Shown here: piece by piece, positions 1 to 5,785 of the stretch
Layout: every line of letters begins with the position of its first letter
Position numbering within the stretch: position 1 is the stretch's first letter
NCBI GenBank assembly: GCA_003140655.1
Contig: PLKR01000567.1
Coordinates: forward strand, 2,120 to 10,046
DNA from: Acidobacteriaceae bacterium
GTDB taxonomy: Bacteria > Acidobacteriota > Terriglobia > Terriglobales > Acidobacteriaceae
Direction: 5' to 3'
Length of the DNA stretch: 7,927 nucleotides
Position numbers and translations under genes: made by a program
The notes under the pieces: model-generated
The model's database searches: none
Told to the model about the DNA's origin: nothing
What the model saw: only the letters and a program-made list of their open reading frames with translations

Positions 1-998
1 TAGCGGGCCATGGTATCCACGTCGCCGACGTCGGCCAGATATCCGCTAATGCCGTGTTCGATCACTTCTGAAACGCCGCCGGTGCGGGTGGCGATGGGGA
101 CGACTTCACAGGCCATCCCTTCCAGTGCCGCCAGACCAAAGGATTCCAACTCACTCGGCATCAGCAGGATGTCAGCGATCCCAAGCTTCTCCTGCACCTC
201 ATCCTGTTTGCCCAGGAAGAGAACGTCTTCATGGATTCCCTTTTGTACGGCCAACCATTCTGCCACCGAACGGTCCGGGCCGTCGCCGATCAACAATAGT
301 TTCGATGGAACTTGCTTGCGCACACGATCGAAAATCTCGACCACATCCGAGACGCGCTTCACCGGCCGAAAATTGGAAAGGTGTACCAGCAGCCGCTCTT
401 CCTTGGGCGCATACTCGAGGCGAAGTTCGGCGGAATTCTTGGGCCTGCAGTACACGTCGCAATTCACTGAGTTGTAGATCACTTCAATCTCTTTCCTTAC
501 ATCGAAGACCCGCATGGTGCGATCGCGGAGGTAGTTGGAGACGGCGGTGACGCCGTCGCTCTGGTTAATGGAATAGCGGGTGATGGGCAGGTAGGAGCGG
601 TCCAGCCCCACCAGTGTGATGTCCGTGCCATGCAACGTGGTAACGAAGGGCAGGCGGCGTCCTCGCGGACCATCGCCCAGCATCTGGCGTGCAAGCAGTG
701 CGCTTACGGAGTGCGGGATCGCATAGTGAACGTGCAGCAGGTCAAGATCGTACAACTGGGCTACCTCAGCCATCCGTGTGGCCAGCGCCAGATCGTACGG
801 TGGATAATCGAACAGCGGGTAGCGCGACACTTCGACTTCGTGGTAGTGAATGTTGGGTTCCTGCCCGCGCAGCCGGATAGGCTGGGCATAGGAGATGAAA
901 TGAATCTCGTGGCCGCGCTGGGCCAGTTCCAAACCGAGTTCGGTGGCCACCACGCCGCTGCCGCCGTAGGTGGGATAACAAGTGATCCCAATCTTCAT
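1..998 (-). CDS. bshA: BshA, N-acetyl-alpha-D-glucosaminyl L-malate synthase (3' end outside window)
   Basis: Family GT4 glycosyltransferase expected to join L-malate and UDP-N-acetylglucosamine in the cytoplasm, the first step of bacillithiol synthesis. The frame starts at ATG 998 and stays open to the left edge: 332 residues are visible, about 45 short of the usual length of roughly 380. The N-terminus MKIGITCYPTYGGSGVVATE is the BshA signature and carries the glycine-rich donor loop. HGTD is at residues 123-126, the SNFRPVKR phosphate/sugar-binding stretch at 208-215, and the retaining GT4 E-x7-E motif at E285 and E293 within ESFGLAALEG. There is no frameshift. A purine-rich GGAAAGGGTGG ends about 11 bases before the ATG, a mediocre ribosome binding site. 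It lies 129 bases downstream of the PilZ gene on the same strand, so it may be co-transcribed. A generic GT4 mannosyltransferase is the alternative, but the N-terminal signature argues strongly for BshA. Confidence 0.93.
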   Translation of the reverse strand, partial: MKIGITCYPTYGGSGVVATELGLELAQRGHEIHFISYAQPIRLRGQEPNIHYHEVEVSRYPLFDYPPYDLALATRMAEVAQLYDLDLLHVHYAIPHSVSALLARQMLGDGPRGRRLPFVTTLHGTDITLVGLDRSYLPITRYSINQSDGVTAVSNYLRDRTMRVFDVRKEIEVIYNSVNCDVYCRPKNSAELRLEYAPKEERLLVHLSNFRPVKRVSDVVEIFDRVRKQVPSKLLLIGDGPDRSVAEWLAVQKGIHEDVLFLGKQDEVQEKLGIADILLMPSELESFGLAALEGMACEVVPIATRTGGVSEVIEHGISGYLADVGDVDTMAR

Positions 999-1127
999 TC
1001 CGCTATAGTCCACCCTTTCCAGTGGCCCTGTAAGGTTCTGTAATTCGATGGCAGGAAACAACAGAGGATGCAGATTCTACAGGGCGGAGCGTCCTGGGTG
1101 GGGAAAAAGCGGCTTGGAGCGCCGGAC

Positions 1128-1808
1128 TTACTTGGTCACTTTTGGCCCGGGCTTGGAAAGGCCAGGGTCCAGCTTATCCAGGTGAGCCTGGAAGCGTTCT
1201 TTGGTATCTGCCGGCAGACCCGAGAATTCGACGCCCATGCCGACGCCGGGATCGCGCGTGCGAATGGTAGCGGAGGAACTGACGCGCTCCTGGTCGATCC
1301 AGAAATCCACTCGCAACACCGTGGAAAGATGCAAGGGCATGGCGGTCTCAACATAACAACCGTTTCCGCTGATGTCGGTGGCGTTGACCCGCATCGGCGT
1401 GTTCACGCGTTCATCGCGGAATTCCAGCGGGAACGACATCTTATGGCGTTGAAACTTTCTGCGATTGTCAGCGGGAGGAGCTGGCAGGTTGGACCGCATC
1501 CCCGCGGGCAAGTGGGAAACCCACGGGCACTCCTGATCCGCCACCAACTGAACCCCAACCTGAACTTTCTTTAATCCCGCGCCGTCCATCACCCAGATTA
1601 CTTTACAGCGAGCCTTCTTCGTCTCGTATTGAACGCCGATGACGTCACCCACCTTCAACGCATGATCGAGGCCGGAAATGCAGGCTCCCGTGATGCTGAC
1701 ATTCTGGGCGGTGGCATTCTGATGGAAGGGCTGGTCGTTAGCTCCCATGCCCCACACACGTATGCGCAGGTCCAAGGTCGCACGCGGGGCTGCCCCAGAG
1801 GCAGACAT
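1128..1808 (-). CDS. PilZ-domain protein with two PilZ-like halves
   Basis: Protein of 226 residues, probably a soluble c-di-GMP-responsive adaptor; no signal peptide or membrane segment is visible. The C-terminal half (about 115-196) is a canonical PilZ domain: RKFQR at 117-121 is the RxxxR ligand-binding motif, DISGNG at 145-150 is the D/NxSxxG motif, and GVGMGVEF near 188-195 is the typical closing strand. The N-terminal half (about 8-90) has the same layout, with NVSITG at 36-41 and a closing KVQVGVQLV strand. It lacks an RxxxR arginine pair before that motif, so it is probably a degenerate PilZ fold that does not bind c-di-GMP by itself. ATG 1808 is supported by GGGAGG at 1816-1821, seven bases upstream. 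The target cannot be told from the context: hpnK lies upstream and bshA downstream, neither with an obvious c-di-GMP link. Confidence 0.9.
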   Translation of the reverse strand: MSASGAAPRATLDLRIRVWGMGANDQPFHQNATAQNVSITGACISGLDHALKVGDVIGVQYETKKARCKVIWVMDGAGLKKVQVGVQLVADQECPWVSHLPAGMRSNLPAPPADNRRKFQRHKMSFPLEFRDERVNTPMRVNATDISGNGCYVETAMPLHLSTVLRVDFWIDQERVSSSATIRTRDPGVGMGVEFSGLPADTKERFQAHLDKLDPGLSKPGPKVTK

Positions 1809-1852
1809 GATAATGCCTCCCAGCTTGAATATTCTGAGCTGGATCTAGTGCG

Positions 1853-1881
1853 ATGATAACCCTGAGGGAGGGTTGACTTAA
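1853..1881 (-). promoter_or_regulatory. Candidate sigma70-like promoter of the PilZ gene
   Basis: Read on the minus strand, TTAAGT (1876-1881) is followed after exactly 17 bases by TATCAT (1853-1858), a five-of-six match to TATAAT. The -35 matches only three of six positions. Transcription would start near 1846 and give a leader of about 37 bases containing the strong GGAGG ribosome binding site. This would let the PilZ gene and perhaps bshA be transcribed independently of hpnK. It is a consensus match only. Confidence 0.35.
1858..1874. promoter_or_regulatory. Perfect inverted repeat in the promoter spacer, possible operator
   Basis: AACCCT (1858-1863) and AGGGTT (1869-1874) are perfect complements around the five bases GAGGG. 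The repeat fills most of the -35/-10 spacer of the candidate PilZ-gene promoter and is followed by the palindrome TAACGTTA at 1879-1886. No T run follows on the minus strand, so a terminator for hpnK is unlikely. A regulator site is the more natural reading, but a 6-base repeat can occur by chance. Confidence 0.3.
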
Positions 1882-1931
1882 CGTTACCAAAGTTACTGCG
1901 AGCCGAGGGCGGTTTTTGCAACCGGAAAGCC

Positions 1932-2825
1932 CTATGCGCCGGCTCCGGCTGGAATCAGGTCGCGGTAGGAAATCAAGTCAATCCCTTGCTGCAACAGCAA
2001 CTCGCGTGCCTCGGGCATGGTCAAAACGCGCAACTCGGTCTCCCGTGATGCGCGCAGGCGAGTCTTGGCCGACTTCAGATCATCATCGTTATAGCCTGGA
2101 TGACAGACGAATTCCCATGTGCCTTCGGGCATGATTGCGGCGATGCAGCGGAAGAGCTTTTCATCCAGCACGCCAGTCACGACGATGCCGAGCGTGCCAT
2201 CGGGAGTCGCCAAGCTCTCCCGGCTAGCTGAGTCGCGGAACTTAGTGGCAAGAGCGCGGAGAATTCGTACCTCGGCATAGCGGGTCCAAAGGCTGGGCCG
2301 AGTCAACAGTTCACTGGACTTCAGCGGCTTGCGCGGGCCGAACGGATTGCGAATTGCGCGCACGCCGCAGGCCCGGGCGGCGCGCAGCAGAGGCCGCAGC
2401 ACCGCCGGAAACAAGTGCGTATGTTTGTGGGTATCCAGGTGCGAGACGCTGACGCCGGCCGATTGCAGCTTGCGAATCTGCGCGCTCGCCTCGGCTTCGA
2501 TTTCGCCCGGATCCAGGCGGCCAGCCAGAGCACGGGCGACGAAAGATGGCAGCCCATCGTGGAAGCGGGGACCGCCGGAATGTGCAGAAATAATGGAAGG
2601 CAATAGTTTCGCAGCAAGAACCGGCTCGCCGTCCACCAGTACGACGTGGCAGCCTACGCTGAGACGAGGAACAGATTTCGCCAAATGCACCGCATCTTCG
2701 AAGGCGTTCCCGTTGGCCATCAGCGTGGAGGAAGTCACGATTCCGTGAGTATGAGCTTCGACGATGGCGCGATTGACGCCTGCGGTGAAGCCAAAATCAT
2801 CGGCATTGACGATCAGACGGCGCAC
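1932..2825 (-). CDS. hpnK: ChbG/HpnK (YdjC-like) carbohydrate deacetylase, HpnK type
   Basis: Protein of 297 residues, full family length, of the YdjC-like metal-dependent polysaccharide deacetylase superfamily. HpnK members are assigned to hopanoid side-chain sugar processing: removal of an N-acetyl group from the glucosaminyl head group. NADDFG at 7-12 holds the metal and catalytic aspartates. VGCH at 57-60 supplies the next metal histidine, and it runs into VVLVDGEPV, the form usual in HpnK. DTHKHTHLFP at 131-140 gives the third histidine ligand, and CHPGY at 241-245 is the C-terminal catalytic motif. The start is GTG at 2825: an in-frame TAG lies four codons upstream and the next in-frame ATG is residue 37, past the first motif. 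No Shine-Dalgarno sequence lies at normal distance. No other hopanoid genes are visible, so the substrate is inferred from family membership; a ChbG-type chitooligosaccharide deacetylase is the alternative. Confidence 0.88.
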   Translation of the reverse strand: MRRLIVNADDFGFTAGVNRAIVEAHTHGIVTSSTLMANGNAFEDAVHLAKSVPRLSVGCHVVLVDGEPVLAAKLLPSIISAHSGGPRFHDGLPSFVARALAGRLDPGEIEAEASAQIRKLQSAGVSVSHLDTHKHTHLFPAVLRPLLRAARACGVRAIRNPFGPRKPLKSSELLTRPSLWTRYAEVRILRALATKFRDSASRESLATPDGTLGIVVTGVLDEKLFRCIAAIMPEGTWEFVCHPGYNDDDLKSAKTRLRASRETELRVLTMPEARELLLQQGIDLISYRDLIPAGAGA

Positions 2826-2867
2826 CGCGTCAGTCTAGCAGGGGACTCAAACGCCGTCCCCTCCTCC
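2826..2867 (-). promoter_or_regulatory. Unusual hpnK leader: distant Shine-Dalgarno, hairpin and upstream stop
   Basis: The minus strand carries GGAGGAGGGG at 2858-2867, an excellent ribosome binding site, but it ends about 33 bases before the GTG start. Between them GGGGAC (2856-2861 as read from the minus strand) and GTCCCC (2841-2846) form a perfect 6-base stem with a 9-base loop. Folding this stem would bring the binding site to roughly 15 bases from the start codon. A TTG about nine bases after the GGAGGAGG core would begin a six-codon frame ending with TGA at 2830-2832, four bases before the GTG. Hairpin bridging and re-initiation after a leader peptide are both possible. Confidence 0.35.
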
Positions 2868-3034
2868 AGATCTTCACGAAGCAAAGCGATGAAAACTGAT
2901 TGAGCCGGATACTGCCGAGGTCAGATCGCTCCGATGTCCGATTGTTGGTCCATATCGAATTGTCCTTCTGCCGGCTTGTCCCTAACTTTGGCTCCCCCGT
3001 TTGAGGGTTCATCAGCAGTCTTTTTGGGTTTAGA

Positions 3035-3208
3035 CTAATGCCCTTCTCCCCGCAATATCCAATCCACGCTCAGGTGAAAACGATCGGACAGCAGAATCAA
3101 CATCTCTAGATGAGGAGCAGGTTTCCCTCGCTCAATCTTCGAGAGATGCCCCTGGGTAACGTGGACGTCAGTACGCAATTCCTCCTGCAGAATCTCTCCG
3201 TATCGCTG
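3035..3208 (-). pseudogene. Truncated XRE/Cro-CI helix-turn-helix regulator remnant
   Basis: A 57-codon minus-strand frame ends in TAG at 3035-3037 and is bounded upstream by TGA at 3209-3211, with no usable start codon between. It reads as the DNA-binding core of an XRE regulator: LQEEL then TQGHLSKIERGKPAP match the second and recognition helices, and LEMLILLSDRFHLSVDWIL matches the last two helices. The first helix is missing. A one-base shift would join the frame to an ATG at 3212, so either the 5' end was lost or an indel broke the gene. Restriction-modification, toxin-antitoxin and prophage systems often carry such regulators, but no partner is visible. The domain call is fairly sure; the loss of function is inferred. 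Confidence 0.62.
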
Positions 3209-3250
3209 TCATTGAAAACAAACCACTTCTTGGCTTTGTTTGGAAAAAAG

Positions 3251-3670
3251 CTATCTCCCCCTTCCCAGATTGATGTTGAGCGGAGGCGGCACCGTCTCTC
3301 CTCTGCGCTGTCGTTGCAGACGCTCCAACTGATCCATCGCGTGATGGAGTTGCCTGTCCAGATGAGCTTCGTAGCGCAGGAGTTTGTCGGTTGCATCCAC
3401 GGGCGGCAACCAACCAAAGCCGGACCGAAAGGCAAGTCTGGATTTCAATCGTTGATACCCCAGTACATGTTGGCTTCGTTTCGCAAAACCACGTTATTTT
3501 CATCCAGTGTCAAAAAATCGGAACTGCCCGGTCTGTAGTTGCCCGGCTGGCGCAAGCGCGGAGGACTCCACGCGGCCTTCGAGCACCCATGTCATTGCCT
3601 CGGTGGAGCTATTGCGCTCGCAGCAGTTGCTCCCTGCCACGATCCCTAGAAATAACGGGAGACGTGACAT
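3251..3670 (-). pseudogene. Frameshifted remnant with conserved charged helical C-terminus
   Basis: Three minus-strand frames read as one broken protein. The first runs from ATG 3670 to a stop at 3500 and includes EAMTWVLEGRVESSALAP and FRFFDTG. A one-base shift then gives DENNVVLRNEANMYWGIND up to a TGA. A further shift gives a segment from TTG 3448 to the stop at 3251, containing VDATDKLLRYEAHLDRQL, MDQLERLQRQRRGE and a proline-rich end PPPLNINLGRGR. I recall similar LLRYEAHLDRQL...LERLQRQRRGE tails from small hypothetical proteins common in acidobacterial genomes, but no function is known to me. The helical C-terminus is well preserved while the start is broken. The last frame alone (65 residues) could still be expressed from TTG. 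Confidence 0.5.
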
Positions 3671-3689
3671 GAGGGCTCCCGATCCTGTT

Positions 3690-3947
3690 TTACAGGCCCT
3701 TATCTTTCAGAAACAAGGACCAGTCCAAGGCCCGTCGCAACTCCCGATTATCGTCGGCGAGAACCCGGTGGAGGTGGCGGTTTCACGATCGTCCTTGCGA
3801 GCAGCTGGGGTTCACCTATTCGGGCAGTAACACCTGGGATAGTCTCTGCAGCAGAGCGTGCAACCGCTGGAGCGTTTTAGCCCAACGGGCGTGTTCGCGT
3901 TCGTCGTCCGCGTTCGAACTGGCAGAACCGGGTTGCGGGAATCCCCT
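3690..3947 (-). pseudogene. Broken short frame of unknown function
   Basis: One minus-strand frame is open at 3819-3947 with no start codon and encodes the charged, leucine-rich stretch EREHARWAKTLQRLHALLQR before a TAG. After two more stops the same frame reopens at 3690-3782 with NRHLHRVLADDNRELRRALD and ends in LFLKDKGL. A second frame (3781-3825) bridges them with GEPQLLARTIVK. Two opposite one-base shifts would therefore restore a protein of about 85 residues, probably helical and rich in arginine and leucine. I do not recognise the family. The protein-like composition in complementary frames supports decay of a real gene; chance is the alternative. Confidence 0.35.
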
Positions 3948-4069
3948 CTAACAGGGAACAATGCTGGGAATTTGCGACTCGTTTCCGAGCCAAACTAGGG
4001 CAGTATCGCGTTTCATATAAGGTTATTCCGCTATTCCCGCCGATTCAGTCAGATCAGATCAGGGATTTA

Positions 4070-4088
4070 TCAGGGAAGCGTTCCCTGA
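4070..4088. repeat. Perfect 8-base palindrome with 3-base loop
   Basis: TCAGGGAA (4070-4077), GCG, then TTCCCTGA (4081-4088) form a perfect inverted repeat, preceded by another TCAGGGA copy at 4059-4065. It ends 16 bases before the ATG of a 34-codon frame and just before its ribosome binding site. It could be a dimeric regulator operator, a hairpin in a transcript, or a recombinase site at the border between the decayed segment and the terminase segment. There is no T run, so it is not a classical terminator. Confidence 0.5.
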
Positions 4089-4104
4089 CATTAAGGAGGA
4101 GGGG

Positions 4105-4209
4105 ATGCCACAAAAGGCCGACCGACCAGGACGGCTGATCCCGATTCACCGAACTCAGAGGGACGCCAGATGTAACTTTTGTGTCTTTCTTCTTTTTTTG
4201 GGCGTTTGA
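4105..4209 (+). CDS. Possible 34-residue small protein with strong ribosome binding site
   Basis: ATG at 4105 is preceded by TAAGGAGGAGGGG, with the AAGGAGG core five bases before the start; this is the strongest ribosome binding site in the window. The frame begins MPQKADRPGRLIPIHRTQ and ends in a short hydrophobic stretch with two cysteines (CNFCVFLLFLGV). It matches no family I know. A minus-strand frame of 52 codons (4054-4212) overlaps it almost entirely, so the protein reading is uncertain. It could be a leader peptide upstream of the 4287 gene, or a leftover ribosome binding site whose gene was replaced by insertion. Confidence 0.25.
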   Translation: MPQKADRPGRLIPIHRTQRDARCNFCVFLLFLGV

Positions 4210-4286
4210 CATAATAACGATGCCGCTGCGCGGAATCCACTCGGGTACTACCTACGGTGTCCCTCCGCTGCCCTGTAGGAGGTCAC

Positions 4287-5051
4287 ATGGCGATAAAACC
4301 GTCACGTAAACCGGAGCATCACCCCTATCTTGTCTCCAAAAGAATCCGGGATCAAGTGCCCCTCATCATTTGTCACATGCGACGAGAATTCGAGACTTGC
4401 CAGGAACTGGGGGCCTGCATCACCGAGGAGCTCGACCGCATCATGGGACAGTATCTGGTCAAGGAGAGCGAGCGCGGCCTTTGGGCTCAACGCGACGAGG
4501 GTGAATTAACCCCCTCGTTGTGGGCCCGATTTGATGATCTAATTATTTGGCAGACAGTGTCCCTCGGTGACTTGATGGAGCACAGCCCAGTCGTTCAATT
4601 CCGCATTCAGCACTGGAAGATAATGTCCCTGGGAGTCGAGCGCTATCGACGATACAACTGGGCACGTTACAAGAACATGCGCATCTTACATCGCCTGGAG
4701 CTCCCTCCGATCGATCCTGAACTCAAACAGTTCAAGAAAACAACAGTTCGCGAATTGCAAATTGTCCTACAGGATTTACGTGGTCACTTTGCTAAGTCCC
4801 GACAAAGAACTAGTGCGGCGGATCTAATCGGTCGCTTCCGCCACATCATTGCTAAGAACAGGTGCGTGAACATACAAGGAAATCAGGCATCCTGGGAAAT
4901 GTTTTTCGAGGCAAAGGCTCAATCCATTGAAAGATTAGTGACGCCAGATAAGCGGAGCAGGCCTGCGCAACTTTTTGATGACTGGGCCTCGTGGGCCACT
5001 ACCTACAAGTTGGAATCGCTTCGCCAAAAAATTTCGCTGCAAAAGTTGTAG
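4287..5051 (+). CDS. Hypothetical helical protein upstream of terminase genes
   Basis: Protein of 254 residues. The start at ATG 4287 is chosen over an in-frame GTG at 4257 because AGGAGG (4277-4282) sits four bases before it. I do not recognise a family. The sequence looks mostly alpha-helical and soluble, rich in arginine, lysine, glutamate and tryptophan. There is no signal peptide, membrane segment, P-loop or cysteine cluster. Notable stretches are KRIRDQVPLIICHMRREFET near 18-37, a tyrosine/arginine-rich patch VERYRRYNWARYKNM near 123-137, and a basic helical C-terminus. It lies on the same strand as the DUF5681 and TerL genes, 290 bases upstream of the former, so a role with that cassette is possible but unproved. 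Being intact beside decayed sequence suggests it is under selection or recently arrived. Confidence 0.75.
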   Translation: MAIKPSRKPEHHPYLVSKRIRDQVPLIICHMRREFETCQELGACITEELDRIMGQYLVKESERGLWAQRDEGELTPSLWARFDDLIIWQTVSLGDLMEHSPVVQFRIQHWKIMSLGVERYRRYNWARYKNMRILHRLELPPIDPELKQFKKTTVRELQIVLQDLRGHFAKSRQRTSAADLIGRFRHIIAKNRCVNIQGNQASWEMFFEAKAQSIERLVTPDKRSRPAQLFDDWASWATTYKLESLRQKISLQKL

Positions 5052-5341
5052 ATATGAAACCCCTTCAAACAAACAGCGCCCTTCTTTGGGATTGGTTACG
5101 CTCCTAATCAGCAACAAGTCCGACGCTGGTAAGCGTTCGTTGGCCTTCGTCAGCTGATGTCGAGTGCCCTACGGAATCCTCCGTCATCGCTTGGCCCGTG
5201 GCGAAGCAGGGTGTGTGCCCTAGACCTCAGCGGAGTCCAAGGATTTCGAATTTACTATTCGGGCCGTTGCGCATACTGCTGGGTATGAAGATTCGCATTG
5301 AGGAGTTCAGGCCAGCATCGGCCTCATCCAGGAGGAAGCTG
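5052..5341 (+). other. Gap between the hypothetical gene and the DUF5681 gene
   Basis: This 290-base stretch has no convincing gene. A 17-codon frame opens at ATG 5054. The frame of the next gene also extends upstream through it to a GTG at 5198 and an ATG at 5285, but neither has a good ribosome binding site. A weak hairpin, ACGCT (5123-5127) and AGCGT (5132-5136) around GGTA, lacks a T run and is not a confident terminator. No promoter with two good boxes was found, although the DUF5681-TerL pair may start its own transcript here. Confidence 0.5.
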
Positions 5342-5785
5342 ATGGAGCGACGGAGGGTCCCCGACAAGCCCGTACCCGCGCCAAACAGCCACGTCGGCTA
5401 TTGCTCGCCACCTGAGGCCACCCGCTTCAGGAAGGGCGTTTCGGGCAATCCACGCGGGCGTCCCAAAGGCAGTTTGAATGTGGCCACCGTACTCACGAGG
5501 ACGCTTCGGGAGAAGGTCGCCATCAACGAGAACGGGCGGCGAAGAACTATAACGAAGCTGGAAGCGGCGCTCAAACAACTGGTGGACAAGGCCACGGCCG
5601 GCGATCTCCGCGCGCTTCGTCATTTGACTGCCCTCGCCCAAGACGCCGAGGCTCAGCAGAATGCCCGCGAGGCCCAACTGGAAGATCTTGGCGAATTAGA
5701 TCGTGCCGTGATGCAAGGGATTTTGCGGCGATTTCAGGTCAGCGAAGCACAAGGAAATCCGTCCGAGGGAGAGGATCCACTGTGA
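5342..5785 (+). CDS. DUF5681 protein, probable small-terminase-like partner of TerL
   Basis: Protein of 147 residues with the start set at ATG 5342, because AGGAGG (5330-5335) lies six bases before it; longer starts at 5198 (GTG) and 5285 (ATG) have no comparable site. The N-terminal half carries the DUF5681 hallmark: GYCSPPEATRFRKGVSGNPR running into GRPKGS (19-44), then a helical segment with TLREKV, a basic INENGRRRTITKLEAALKQL (61-80) and GDLRALRHLTALAQDAE. The tail (105-147) is acidic and helical. DUF5681 proteins often sit directly before phage large terminases and are thought to supply DNA recognition, as small terminases do; this is inference from context. The TGA stop shares its last base with the ATG of terL (TGATG), so the two are translationally coupled. 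Confidence 0.85.
   Translation: MERRRVPDKPVPAPNSHVGYCSPPEATRFRKGVSGNPRGRPKGSLNVATVLTRTLREKVAINENGRRRTITKLEAALKQLVDKATAGDLRALRHLTALAQDAEAQQNAREAQLEDLGELDRAVMQGILRRFQVSEAQGNPSEGEDPL

Noticed and set aside
630..1574. Plus-strand frames opposite bshA and the PilZ gene
   Set aside because: They mirror well-supported minus-strand genes and have no domain signal.
1910..1924. CGGTT/AACCG hairpin just after hpnK as a terminator
   Set aside because: Five base pairs and no T run on the minus strand after it.
2830..3012. 60-codon minus-strand frame as a separate gene
   Set aside because: No ribosome binding site before its ATG and no recognisable domain; kept only as a possible upstream frame in the hpnK leader finding.
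3110..3830. Plus-strand frames of 93-142 codons through the 3100-3830 region
   Set aside because: Their translations look non-protein-like, while the minus strand gives recognisable helix-turn-helix and helical segments; they are antisense shadows.
4206..4211. Perfect TTGACA upstream of the 4287 gene as a promoter -35 box
   Set aside because: No acceptable -10 hexamer lies 16-19 bases downstream (GC-rich sequence there); CATAAT at 4210 has no matching -35 upstream. Not listed as a promoter.
4054..4212. 52-codon minus-strand frame as an annotated gene
   Set aside because: No ribosome binding site, and it conflicts with the plus-strand frame that has a strong one; mentioned only as a finding.
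5123..5136. ACGCT/AGCGT hairpin as terminator of the 4287 gene
   Set aside because: Only five base pairs and no T run.
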